A stretch of DNA of 64,000 bases from Saussurea involucrata (GCA_033807775.1 CM066314.1:153191429-153255428); one strand, 5' to 3'. Counted from the first letter of the stretch, positions 41,224-52,778 are shown. The notes: generated from the sequence alone by a model not told the origin. Program-made: numbers and translations.

Positions 41224-44200
41224 TTAGACGTCTACTAGGGCCACATACTTTTTCTGAATGCCAAAGATGATCTCGAATCTTCGTAGTACATGTCGGTACT
41301 CCTTCCGGTAGGTAATAGCTTCAATCACTTGGTTGATCAGGTCTCTTTCTTTATCTTTGAGCTTCACCTCTCCACTTGCATCCAGACGAAGCTTGCTCTT
41401 CAAATGTGCCATAATCATCTCGAAAGTACCATCGCTGAACTTGTTTACTTCAACGACTCTCATAAATCTCTTCTTTGAGTCTTGATTGAGGTAGACAACT
41501 CCAAGCCCTGGTTTCTTTAGTACAGTGTAAGCAGGGATACCTTGGATATCAGGCAGATGTCAGTTTGGAATTCTCAGATTTACATTGGATTGGTGAGACT
41601 CAAGAGCCATTTGAAAGTCAGTAAGATAGGAGAATTTTAGAATGTTCCGCATGAATCTTTTGACACTTTGATATGCGGCAGACAATTCTACTTTCTTCTC
41701 CGATAGGGTGGCTAGGGCATTGTAAAGGCTTAGGAAATCATCCAGTTTCAGACTCTTGAAATCAGTCTCGAAGAACACACATTCAGAACCATCAGATCTC
41801 AAGACAGTGAATTCAGGATAAAAGACGTTGAGCAGCTTTTGAGATTCAACCTTCAGCACCTTCATTATCATGTTGTCCGATCTGACAGCACTTGTTTCTC
41901 TGTCTTTGTTGCCCATAACATGCAGAAACTCGATCTTCTTAAGTGATGGCCAGTCCTCTATCCCGTAGACTTTCTCTAAGTTAATCCTTTGAACATTCTT
42001 GACGAACAAGTCTTTCCTTAGACTTTTTTTAAAAGGAATTAAAATAGCTACTCTTTCACCCGTGGCCACGTATCTCGGCTCAGCATCAATAACCTCTTGA
42101 TACAACCTAAGTTCGGCCTCAAGTGTAGGGTCTCTGATCTTACCATCAGGAACTACCGGTGCTTGTGGAGCTGAAGTACCTGTACCTGGATCTGCTGTTT
42201 CTGGCGGTGGAGGAGCATCATCTTCGGATTCAAGTCCCATATCCTGATCCCCAGTATTGTCAAACTCATCGTCCAGAGCTTCAACCATTTCTTCTTTGAT
42301 CTTGTAAATGGTCGTTTCCGGCTCTTCCTCTGAATCAATGTAGATGATATCAATAATCATATTGTCGGCCATACGCTCGTCCACCGTTCTATTGTTAACA
42401 ACCGAAGGCTTTTCAACCCCGGTTATGACATCAGCTAGAACTTCCATTTCAGTCTCTTCTACCTGTACCACATCAGTCGTCGTTCCACCTTCAGTTGTTA
42501 CCCGTTCACTGACTGAACCCCCTTCATTTCCCGTACCCGTGCCACTTTCTTCTCCAACACGTGCTCTTTTCTCCCCCTCATGTTGATCAGGATCATCCTG
42601 ATCATCATGTCTTCTTTTATCTGAGGCTTGAGCTTGGACACCACACACTTGTTCGACGACGGTGATCCGCGAGGATAGAGATTGGTAGCCGGCAATGATA
42701 GCTTTAGTCGTGTCTTTCATGGACTCGTTCAAAGCTAGATATTCAGCGCTCGTGGATGTTGAAGTTTAAGGTTGGGTTTAAGGTTGTGATTGTTGACGTA
42801 GTAATGTAACAAGATCTACCTCTTCAGCCGTATTGGAATCGCCTTGGGCTAGAAGTCGGGCTAACAACTCTGATTTAAGCTGGTCGGTTGGGATTTGGTG
42901 TAACGATACTGGTGGTGGTGTTTGTGGATCGGATTCAGCGCGGAATGGTTGATTCGGAAGAGTTGACGACGATTCTGCAATGCCTTTGCCTTTGATGGCT
43001 CTGCTCACTTCTTGTGATAGTTGTTCAACTGTACGTTGCATAGCATTTCGGTGTTGTAGGTAGGCATTGTTGATAGAAGCTAAGGAAGACGCAAGTAATG
43101 GTAGAGTAATATAGTGCGAGTAAGGGCCAAGCATGCGTACTACCTGATCTGGTGGAAAAGTGGGGAACATGGGGCGAAGATCCAGACCATTTAGGTTACC
43201 GGTTATAGTAGCGGTTGTAGCAACCGTACTGCCTGTGTTCATGGCTGGCATTGTGTTGACCATGACAGGACTTCCACCCTGTCCTCGTGAGGCGCCAACT
43301 AATGGCGGCCAAACTCTGGGCCGGTTGGAGCACGGAAGCTCTCAACTTGGTGGGGTGCCATCATTCGTGTCCTAGGAAATGAAGTTCTTCCGAATGGCTC
43401 TAGACTCGATGTGCTATCAAAGAAGGTCGGTGGTCGGGGCGGGAGCCTACCTGTTTCAATACCGGCAAACACCGATTGTGTTGCCGATAAACTTTGTGCT
43501 AAAACCCCTGTGGACGATGAAACATCGGCCTGTTGAGAGACCGATGAGTGGCTTGGTGGGGCAGTGCTGTGCATGGTTGGGTCCACCATGGCTGTTTCAT
43601 TGCGCAACGGCGACAAACGCTCGTTGGCAGAAGATGTGGCTACCCGGCTTCGATCAGTTTGGGAAGAGTCGATAGTTAAAACTTTTTCGGGCTCTATCAC
43701 ATTTTCGCTCATTTCTTTTCTCCCTCTTTCGTCACCACTAGCTATATTCTCCACTTCTACTTCTACTTCTTCGTTTAGATTTGAAGGACCCGCGACGGTA
43801 GTAGCAGCGTCGGAGAGTCCGATGTTCCGTGTGGAATCAGCATCAGAACTCTCAGCCCGTGGTCTCCGACCCATGTGTCTTGGAATTAAATCGTCTTCGG
43901 GGTCATGGTCGGAGTCATCATCATCATCATCAGCTGGAAAAGGTAGGAATGAAGCTTCATCATCATCAGAAGATGATGCAGCAGCGACATCAGCTGAATT
44001 CCATGATACATCATCATCTAAAATCTTAACTGGAGGAGGCGGAGGTGGTGGTTGAACTGGTCTTGAAGAAGATGCATGACCAACAGTCCTTTTACTTCTC
44101 CCGACTCTCTTTCTTTTACGTCTCCTCACCTCTCGTTGTTCAGGAACCCCGTGTTCCTGAACCCCCCTCGACATTCTGACCCTCACCTCCTAGTAGGTTT

Positions 44201-45174
44201 TCATTTTGGGGAGGTCCATCCGGCTCTGGCTGGACCACCAATGCATTTTCTATCCTATATTGCCTAACTACCCAGGACTGTTGATCAGCATAGGCGAGGA
44301 CGTCTTCTCTGATGACGGCGATATGAGCAAAATCCACGTGCTTGGGCATCTTTAGGTAATGCATCCACTGGCTCGGGCCTCGTGGAGCATCCGCACGTCG
44401 TGGAATCTCATGATTATCTTCCATAATCCGATGAACCAGAATCTGAAAGAATCTCTGATATGCCACAAAAGTTCGGTTCTTCTTCGGGCGAGCCTTGTCC
44501 TCGACCAGCTCGATGAGCTCATTCCAGAGCAGGATGGCGTAGTCGATGTTTCGATTGAACGCGAAGGCATGAAACATTCGTAGAATCGACAGATTTGTCT
44601 TGTCTAGGCCGGTGTGTTTGGAAGTCATGCAACGGTTGAAGATTGAGCACAGTGTGTACCATACTCTTGGAAGATGTGTGCGTCTGAATTGTAATGAACC
44701 GGTGAGAACTTGGTTGTTGGGGTCTTGATATCCAAGACTGCGTATATCAGTGAATAATTGTTCTTCAGGAACCGGATCTTCAAAATTCTCTGAGTAAGGT
44801 AGGTTAAATGCACGACGAAGTCCTCGTAGTGTGATTCTGGCATCAAAATGGTCAACTTTGGCCTTGAAATGTGGTGTACGATGAGTGGGATGGAATTGGA
44901 GTGTACCCCAGAACTGTTGAAGGTATATGGCCGGTACAAGTTGAATTCTTGTAAGCGCGGTTCGTAGAGGATGGCCGCGGATAATCTCTACGATGATTTG
45001 ATAGTCGAATGCAACCGCGAGGTCCAGATGATGGTTGTTATCTTCAAAACTCAGAAAATTGCCCCTCGGGTAAATTTCCTCATCCCGGTCACGAGCATTG
45101 ACGGATGGGTGGGATGAGCGATGCGAACGGATGATGGTGTTTTCATCCGAAGAGTTCGCATCGTGTTGAGCCAT
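41224..45174 (-). pseudogene. Extra (post-pol) ORF of element C
   Basis: ATG at 45174 (CAG|ATGGCTCAA). Open stretches 45174-44140, 44186-43299, 43263-42778, 42732-41560 and 41463-41224 form one gene broken by frameshifts or stops, about 1,250 codons. The N-terminal domain contains PAIYLQQFWGT and LRGLRRAFNLP, matched in element B by LLSQFWYT and IIRKALSLP. Then come a Pro run, acidic/Ser-rich tracts, a helical segment with IKGKGI and LLARLLA, a basic-acidic-basic stretch KRRHDDQDD..EGEKRAR (possible nuclear signal), and a C-terminal domain with FSYLTDFQMALE and VLRRFEIIFGIQKKYV, both matched in element A. Position equals the Sirevirus envelope-like ORF, but I see no signal peptide or transmembrane segment. 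Function unknown. Confidence 0.7.
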
Positions 45175-45253
45175 CTGAACCACTTGACAGTTTAGTACAG
45201 TGCCAAAAATTGATTTTTCTTGAAATGTTTTTGAAAAAATGCCTAAGTCATGG

Positions 45254-45441
45254 GCTTATCGCAACACACATCAAGGTTTATCACAAGCAAGATGTTATCG
45301 CAACTTGAAGTATGCGAGAAGAGGTTATCGCAACGCATTGGTTGCGATAAGATCTTGTCGCAACTCAAGGTTGCGATAAGTATGAATGTTAGACCATTGC
45401 GATAGTTATGAAGATTTGAATACAAGTACATTGCGATAAAC
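45254..45441. repeat. TTATCGCAAC/GTTGCGATAA hairpins, left block (element C)
   Basis: Several copies of TTATCGCAAC and its inverse; the pairs at 45323-45350 and 45353-45380 form clean hairpins with short loops. Same motif as the array at 48023-48211. Confidence 0.85.
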
Positions 45442-45641
45442 CTGAACACTGAAGAAATACTAAGTGTTCAAGCCCAGAATTATGATTTTCGCATATTTTG
45501 ATGTTAAAACCTATACTACCAGGTTCGCACAACTCACGAGAGTAAAACCCTATGCAATTCTAACAACAAAATCACACATACGCATGGATTTAGGCAGATA
45601 ATCAAATAAATCAACCCTAAATACCTAAAATCGACTGTAAA

Positions 45642-47764
45642 TGTAATAACCGGGTTTCTTTTTATATTTCGGTGCAATAAATAAAGTGTGTGGCAGAAGT
45701 TGTTAATTTGGAAGTTTTGTGGTGCAAAGTATGAAAAAGAGAAAGTTTAGTGGATTGGAGGGAAAGTATAAATTGGGTGATAAACCCTAGAAACTTCATT
45801 TTTTTCTCTAAGAAACAGTGTGTGTGATTTTAGTGTGTGAGTGTGGTAAGCAATTAGAGTTTCAAGAAGAAGAAATCGCAGGTTGGGAGTGAGAATTTCT
45901 GAAGCAATTAGAGGTAACCTCCTTCTTCCTTAGCTTGTTATCTATTTAGAAATTTGGGGAAGTTAGGTTGAACTGTTGTTAACCTTTTGAAAGAAGTAGG
46001 AGACTGTGTGTGTGGGCAAATGAGTTACATAGTAAAATAATTTCTAGTAGCTATTCCCCATGCTAATGGTTTTCATCGAAAAGTTTTGTATGAAAAGAGA
46101 TGAGTTTAATCGAATTTGTTTTAGACCTTAAAAGAGATCCGGTATTTGGGTTGGAACATAGAACCGGAGTTTGTATTTAAGTTCCAGAATATAAAAGAAC
46201 AGGTCCGGAATTTATTGTAAATAGATCCGGAATAATTAATTTAAACCTGATCCGGAACTGTTGGGCTGATCCGAAATTGGGCCATCCGGAATTTTGAACG
46301 ATCCGGAAGTGGTGCGATATAAATGTGATCCGGTATTAAATTAGAAAAAGGTTCCGGAATTCCTTTTCTTAAAACCATGATCCGGAATTCTTAAAATTTG
46401 GGCCGGAGCTAGTATTTAAATAAGGTATCTGAATTAATTGAAGGTGGGCCGGAATTTAGGAAATGTTGGGTCATGTGTCACGTGATCCGGAAGACATTGG
46501 GTTTTGGAGATTAATTACGTGGGCTTTCATAAACATATGGTATTAATTTATGGTGGGTTTCCGGTAATATAATTAAAATGGGTTTCGATATATTATTTAT
46601 TTTAGGCCACTAAAATTTAAGAATCGGATTGGATTTTGGGTTAGTGGGTCACGTGATCTTGGGCTAGTTGTATTTAAATATAGATTGGATCGATGTCTTT
46701 TTTTTATCGATTGGCCACATCAAATCCGAAATTTAATTGATTTGTGTTTTGGAATTCAATACTCACTTTTTGAGTTTCGATACTATTCATCATTTTTGGG
46801 TTTCGATATTATTCACCATTTTAGGCTTTGGTATTACAAATTAATTGGGCTCCGATATATATATAATTATTTAAGTGGGTTCCGACACATGTTTATTTAT
46901 GGGAACCGGAGTTGGGCCGTGAGGATTCGGTATTCCAACGGATCCGGTAGTTAAGTGTTGGGTACTTTCGGCTGAGAGTTTTAAAGGCAGTGAAATTCAG
47001 TAAAATCCCGTGTGTCTTACCTAGTAAGTGTGTTGGGTTAAATTGTAGGTGCGAGTAGAGATGATCGGTGCAAGTAAGAGTTCCTATTCAGGACTCCAGG
47101 TGAGTCTTTCTAAACCTAAATTTTATGCAAGTGTGTTTAATGGTTATTATCAAACTGTGCGCTTTTCAACTGCTTCTATTTCAAAGCAAAGATTAAATGT
47201 GTGATTTATATGTGTGTGACCATGCTCTGGCTTTGGTGTGAAATGGGGGTGTGTCCCATAATAATTATATATATGAATTCGTTTCATATATGGGCGGTGT
47301 GTGCCCTATTGCGTTGTCACGGTGTGTGTGACTATAGTGTGTGTGTGCCTTATAGCGATGTCACGGTGTGTGTGACTATAGCGTATGTCAGTAGCATGTA
47401 TCAATGTGTGCATATCATCTTAGTGTGCTTGTTATGATTGGTATAAATGCTATCATAACTGATTTTATAAACTGAAATATTTTGGTGTGACTTGGTGTGG
47501 AGGGAACTCACTAGACTCATGGTCTAACCCTCGCTTTTCAAAACTAAAACATTTTCAGGTAAGTAGGTAGCCGAGAGCACGTTTAGAGGTTTGGCAAGAC
47601 GTGGGTCGGAGCTTGCGTTTAGAAGGAGTAGAAGAACTTCCTTTTATGTCTAGTTAGATTTCTCAGCTGTATTTAGGGTTATTTCCGCGAACCCTGTGTT
47701 GTAAAATCTGGATAGTGTGATTACGTTGAGCCATTTTTGGCGTTTTAAATTTTGGGTTGTTACA
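45642..47764 (+). mobile_element. Solo gypsy LTR inside element C
   Basis: 2.1 kb from TGTAATAACCGGG to GGGTTGTTACA with target duplication GTAAA on both sides (45637-45641, 47765-47769). It is a diverged, opposite-orientation relative of the LTRs at 16411 and 22647: shared TCCGGA cluster, the phrase ACTCATGGTCTAACCCTCGC and the last ~250 bp. No internal region, so it probably arose by LTR-LTR recombination. Confidence 0.85.
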
Positions 47765-47862
47765 GTAAAATACGATTGCATGGATGAAATCGATTGAAAC
47801 TTTGAAGGATTTACCTCGATGTAGGTCTGAATCAAATGCACAAAACAGAAATTGCTAACTCA

Positions 47863-47863
47863 C
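47863..47863 (-). other. Putative splice donor in the leader of C's extra ORF
   Basis: The minus strand reads TTTCAAAG|GTGAGTTAG, a near-consensus donor about 85 nt after the TATA box. The partner acceptor may be TGGTTCAG directly before the ATG at 45174. The solo LTR now lies between them. Confidence 0.4.
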
Positions 47864-47942
47864 CTTTGAAATTCTTGGTGTACAGGAGCAGTTTGAGAGA
47901 GTTTGAGGGTTTTTTGAGATGAGACAAGATTTGGAAAAACTG

Positions 47943-48018
47943 CTCTTATTTATACGATTTTTCGAATTTCGTGACATGTGGTATCAAGAGATTGGTCCAA
48001 CGTTTGACCTGCCACGTG
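47943..48018 (-). promoter_or_regulatory. Promoter-like block before the extra ORF of element C
   Basis: The minus strand has GACACGTGGC (G-box CACGTG at 48018-48013), a 58-nt gap, then TATAAATAAGAGC from 47954. A pyrimidine-rich leader follows. Element B has the same two boxes with the same gap. Confidence 0.5.
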
Positions 48019-48022
48019 TCAG

Positions 48023-48211
48023 GTTATCGCAATGAACAAGTTGCGATAAACTTTTCAATCTTATCGCAACATACAGGTTGCGATAAGCGACTGTTCACCT
48101 GGTCTTATCGCAATGCAAGGTTGCGATAAGAATTCAACCTGGTTTCATCGCAACAGAGGGTTGCGATAAAACACTGTTCACCATGTTATCGCAAGAGTAG
48201 GTTGCGATAAC
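48023..48211. repeat. TTATCGCAAC/GTTGCGATAA hairpin array, right block (element C)
   Basis: Five hairpins (starting near 48023, 48060, 48113, 48144, 48185), each TTATCGCAA(C), 5-8 nt, (G)GTTGCGATAA. The linkers share CTGTTCACC. Lies just upstream of the G-box in element orientation. Confidence 0.9.
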
Positions 48212-48212
48212 A

Positions 48213-48721
48213 GTGACACTAGGACATTTTTCAGATAAAATTTTGAAAGATTTTATCACATTGGAAGATGTCCAACTTCCAATTGATTAAGCACTCAAGG
48301 TTTTTGAAATATTTTCACTCCCCCTTAAATGATGCAAGTATGTTTGGAAAAATTGATTTTCATCATTTAAGAGTTTGTGGTTAAAACAAATTAGAGAACA
48401 TACCTTGTGGTCTTCAAATAGTGAGTACATGAAATCAACACTTACAAGCTTTGTCAGATATGCACACTCCCCCTATTCTTGTGCATACTTCTTATACTGT
48501 ACTCCCCCTGAGACTATGAACACACCTTATGCAGACATAAGTATCATAACAAGAATGTAAAGTGACAAATAGAATAAACAATGAAAAACAATAAAGACAT
48601 GAAAATAAAATATCTTATATTGAGAATAGAATGTGATGAAAATTTGAATGTATCAATCTAGATAGAAATAACTAGATTGGAATACACATATTTCCATCCA
48701 TTATATGATCAATATAGAATA
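48213..48721 (-). other. Spacer after RNase H of element C
   Basis: Non-coding. On the minus strand has AGGGGGAGT-type polypurine words at about 48510, 48484 and 48327, as in element A's spacer. Confidence 0.6.
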
Positions 48722-49584
48722 TTAAACTTTCATGTTCAACATGCCGAGCTTGGATACTAAGAAATTAAATCTTTTTTCATCCAAGGCTTTTGTAAAGAGA
48801 TCGGCAAGTTGAAACTCAGTTGTGACAAAGTATAATTCAATCGTACCTTTTTCGACATGATCTTTAATGAAATGATACCTGATGTCGATGTGTTTGGTCT
48901 TTGTATGCTGGACCGGGTTAGCTGATATGGCAATTGCACTCTTACTGTCACAGTAGATGGGATCTTCTCATACTTGAAGCCGTAGTCCATCAGTTGAGTC
49001 TTCATCCACAGAACCTGTGAACAACTGGTCGCGGCAACATATTATGCCTCTGCAGTTGATGTTGAAACACAGTTCTGTTTCCTCGAAGACCAACTTACCA
49101 GTTTGTCCCCCAAAAACTGCACATGACCAGATGTGCTCTTCCGGTCTAGCATACTACCTCCATGATCCGCATCAGAATATGCGGTGAGATCGAATCCCGT
49201 TCCCTTTGGGTACCACAGGCCAAGGTACGGTGTCCCCTTCAGATATCGAAAGATCCTTTTAACAACACCAAGATGTGATTCTTTTGGTTGTGCCTGAAAT
49301 CTTGCACATAAACAAGTTGAAAACATTATATCTGGACGACTCGCAGTAAGGTACATTAATGAGCCTATCACCCCTCTGTAATTCTTAACATCTACATCTA
49401 CACCATCCGGATCCGGACTAATTTTAGATCCAGGAGCCATGGGTGTACCAATTGAGGTACAGTTTTCCATCTTGAATTTCTTCAAGATGTCAAAAACATA
49501 CTTTGATTGGTTGATGAAGATACCTGTTGAGAATTGCTTGACTTGTAATCCGAGAAAGAAATTAATCTCTCCCATCATACTCAT
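48722..49584 (-). pseudogene. RT end and RNase H of element C
   Basis: MSMMGEINFFLGLQVKQ, GVIGSLMYLTASRPDIMF, YSDADHGG (first RNase H Asp), STSTAEA, then a stop at 49042 and further RNase H text in shifted frames: a one-base loss near 48965 displaces the CDS.SAIAI segment. Ends near GMLNMKV at 48722. Not functional as is. Confidence 0.8.
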
Positions 49585-50330
49585 CTAGAATCTAGTCATC
49601 ATAATGCCCGAAAACCAAGTACATAATCCAGGGTCAGTTGAACCAAAAATAATATCATCAACGTAAATTTGTACTAGAATGATCTCACCATTTTTGTGCA
49701 GAGTAAAGAGAGTTGTGTCGATTTTACCTTTCGGAAAGCCAGCACCAAGTAGGTAGGTAGATAAAATTTCGTACCAGGCTCGAGGGGCTTGCTTGAGACC
49801 GTAGAGAGCTTTGTCAAGAATGTAGACGTAATCTGGTTTATCTTTGTCCACAAAGCCTTCCGGTTGAGAAACGTATACCTCTTCTTTCAAGACGCCGTTC
49901 AAGAAGGCAGTCTTCACGTCCATTTGATAAACAGTGAAGTTTCTGAAAGCGGCAAATGAAAGAAACATCCGGATTGCTTCTAAGCGAGCTACCGGTGCAT
50001 ACGTCTCATCGTAATCAATTCCCTCTTGTTGCATGTACCCTTTTGCTACAAGGTGTGCTTTGTTTCTCACAACAATCCCGTCTTTATCTTTCTTATTCTT
50101 CAGGACCCACTTAGTACCAATTACCGTTTTACCTTAGGTCTAGGAACTAGTCTCCACACGTTCAATGCTTCAAAGGAGTTTAATTCTTCTTGCATCGCAA
50201 TGATCCAATCCGGATCTTCTAAGGCTTGTCGAACTGATGTGGGCTCAACTTGACTTAGAAAGAGCGCGAATAGGACTTCGTTTGCTGTAGCAGACCTTGT
50301 TTTAACAGGTTCGGATACGTCACCAATGAC
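49585..50330 (-). pseudogene. Reverse transcriptase of element C
   Basis: Open from 50070 to 49585: LVAKGYMQQEGIDYDETYAP, MDVKTAFLNG, ALYGLKQAPRAWYE and the catalytic YVDDIIFGS, all standard for copia RT. Stops lie upstream (near 50134-50150, 50329) and one at 49585. Confidence 0.85.
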
Positions 50331-50981
50331 TTATTCAATGGGGTGACTCTTAGTCCACTTTGTAGAATATGGGAGGAGAGATACAACATCTTCATTGGGA
50401 TCCACTAAGGTGGGATCTTTATCAAAATTCAACTCTATCGTCAAGGTAGGTTCCGGTTGTGGAGCTGGTTCATTGACAGAAGAGTCGACAGGAACTGCCT
50501 CCGGATCTGCTTCAGAAGATGACTCAGGTATGTTAGCAGAATCATCATCATTGACGTTAGAAGTTGTACCCGACGAAGAAGCACCGTTCGTAGGTTCATG
50601 TTGTGTTGCTTGTAGAGATGCCATATGTGTGTTACTTGAAGACGATGCAGGAGTTGTTGCACCAGTTGTGGGTGTAGTCAGTACCGGTGAAGGCCCTGAC
50701 ATTGTAGCATGAGCTGGTGGTGTAGCAACTTGATTCCTGACATTCACAGATGACGAAGATTTATTACTTCCAAAGTAATCATCGTAAAAATATTCAAACA
50801 ATAAATCAAGATCGTTAGGATTAGAGTTAGAAGTGGAAGCTTGATTCTTGTTTGACGTCCTAGTCACCATTGGACGGATTTGTCCGGATGCTAGGATTCC
50901 AGATATTGCGGGTTCTGTACTGTTTTGCACAGAAGCCATGTTTTCAGTTTCGTCGAATCTGACATTTATGCTTTCCATCAC
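50331..50981 (-). pseudogene. Integrase C-terminal region and linker to RT, element C
   Basis: 216-codon open stretch rich in Ser, Thr, Asn and Pro with few family landmarks, ending in the region before RT (STKWTKSHPIE). Separated from integrase by a stop at 51018. Confidence 0.6.
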
Positions 50982-51017
50982 AATTCTGGAAGACTTGAGA
51001 TAGACTTTGTACGCTTT

Positions 51018-52229
51018 TTATGTGAGCGAGTATCCGATAAAAACACCCTCAATTCCCTTGGGATTGAATTTGTTCAAGTTGTCCTTATCGTTCAGCACAA
51101 CACACCTGCATCCAAAAACACGAAAGTAGTGTATTACAGGTTTTCTATTGTTAATCAATTCATATGGTGTTTTACCAAACCGTCGATGGATGATTGAATG
51201 GTTTTGTGTATAGCATGTCGTCAATACAGCTTCAGCCCACAGAAACAGAGGTAGATCAGCATAAGACAGCATCGTTCTGGCGGCTTCAACTAGTGTGTGG
51301 TTTCGTCTTTCAACGACTCCGTTCTGTTGAGGTGTTCTAGCCGCATAATACTGATGAGATATTCCTAATGACTTAAAGAAATCATCAAGAGTCTTGTTTT
51401 TGAACTCTGTCCCGTTATCTGACCTGACAGTCTGAATTGTTTGTTGACGATTCACTTGAAGCTGTTTGATTAACAAGATGATCAAATCAGGTGTTTCATC
51501 TTTTGATCGTAGAAACTTGACCCATGTATATCTCGAATAATCATCGACAATGACTAACACGTATCGTTTGACACTGATGCTCTGAGTCTTCATCGGACCA
51601 CAGAGATCCATATGAAGGATTTCCAAAGCTTTGTGTGTGTTGGGCTCGGGTTTCGGTGGGTGAGGAGTTCGCTTTATCTTCCCCTTCTCACAAGCAGTAC
51701 AGAAGTTTTCTTTCTCAAACTGCAGAACCGGTAGACCTATAACTAAATCACCCAACGTCAGCTTTTGAATATAACGAAAGTTGAGGTGAGATAGTCGTCT
51801 ATGCCATAACCAACTTTTCTCAAATGATGCCTTAGACATCAGACACACGTCATTCTTTGGCTTAAGCTTTGATAGGTCAATTGTGTAAAGATTTGACTTC
51901 CTTGAACCAACTAGAAGTTCATTCCCTTCGTCGGTTAGAACTGCACACCGGGTCTTCTTGAAATGGACTTCTAGATCTTTGTCACAAAATTGACCTATGC
52001 TAAACAGGTTATGTCCTAAGCCTTCAACATAATTAACTTTGGTGATCCTGACGTTGTCTGTTACTATATCTCCATAACCCAAGATTGGAGAGTACTGATC
52101 ATTCCCAAATTTAACTCTCCCTCCATCTTTTTCCACAAAGTTGCTCAACAGCTCCTTTCTACCCGTCATGTGTTTTGAGCAACCGGAATCCAAATGCCAC
52201 ACATGACGGAGCTGCAAAATGGAATTCAA
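51018..52229 (-). CDS. Protease and integrase of element C (intact stretch)
   Basis: About 400 codons with no stop. Protease motif WHLDSGCSKHMTG at the start, then GLGHNLFSIGQ. The integrase zinc site is H-R-R-L-S-H and CTACEKGK, and the catalytic triad is D in ILHMDLCGP, D in VRSDNGTEF and E in NGVVERRNH, followed by WAEAV and YELI..RKP. It would process the polyprotein and insert element cDNA. The start used has no clean ATG: translation would enter from gag by splicing, frameshift or readthrough. A stop follows at GVFIGYSLT. Confidence 0.85.
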   Translation of the reverse strand: MNSILQLRHVWHLDSGCSKHMTGRKELLSNFVEKDGGRVKFGNDQYSPILGYGDIVTDNVRITKVNYVEGLGHNLFSIGQFCDKDLEVHFKKTRCAVLTDEGNELLVGSRKSNLYTIDLSKLKPKNDVCLMSKASFEKSWLWHRRLSHLNFRYIQKLTLGDLVIGLPVLQFEKENFCTACEKGKIKRTPHPPKPEPNTHKALEILHMDLCGPMKTQSISVKRYVLVIVDDYSRYTWVKFLRSKDETPDLIILLIKQLQVNRQQTIQTVRSDNGTEFKNKTLDDFFKSLGISHQYYAARTPQQNGVVERRNHTLVEAARTMLSYADLPLFLWAEAVLTTCYTQNHSIIHRRFGKTPYELINNRKPVIHYFRVFGCRCVVLNDKDNLNKFNPKGIEGVFIGYSLT

Positions 52230-52719
52230 ACAGTTTTAGGTACCCATTGCCAATTGGGTCCTTTTGTGTTAGGAGAATTAACAGGTTTTGGGTTGGCATG
52301 TTTCTTTGAAGTGTTGTGGTTATAATATCTATTTGTGTAAAAACGATTGGAACCATAGAAATTATAACCAAACCATGAAGAATAATCATACTTGCAGATA
52401 AAATCATCTACACCACATGAAGAACAACAAATTTGATCATGTGCTAAATTAATCAGTTGTTGCATTGAAGAAATCTTGTAAGGAATAACAAGTTTTTGTT
52501 TGTTGTAAGCAACACGATTACTAACATTAGAAACAAAAGTGTTTTTCTTGGAATGAAAAGCGACATTAGATGATTTTCTCTAGGCCACATCCTGTGTGGA
52601 CTCCTTTATTCTCCACTCTAACCGCGAGTTGTTTCTTAAATAACGATCTGAAATGCCATCAAAATAAGAATCGTAAGCGTAGGAATTTTGAGCTTGAGAA
52701 GATTTAGTTTTGCGCTTAT

Positions 52720-52778
52720 TTTTCTTCTTCTTCTTTTTCTTTTTCTTTTTCTTTTTCTTTTTCTTTTTCTTTTTCTCA
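52720..52778. repeat. (CTTTTT)n microsatellite within gag of element C
   Basis: About eight TTTTTC units preceded by TTC repeats. Read on the minus strand it encodes a run of about 18 Lys. Confidence 0.9.

Noticed and set aside
43379..44055. Plus-strand open frames opposite the extra ORF of element C
   Set aside because: Shadows of the Ser/Asp-rich minus-strand coding sequence; the minus strand has the homology to element A.
41224..45174. Calling the extra ORF a viral envelope gene
   Set aside because: Only the position supports it; I see no signal peptide, membrane anchor or cleavage site, and the visible motifs are coiled coil, acidic tracts and a nuclear-signal-like patch.
48023..48211. 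CRISPR-like array
   Set aside because: The repeated units are short inverted repeats with irregular spacing (about 30-53 bp) in a plant retrotransposon. No long direct repeat, constant spacer size or cas gene.
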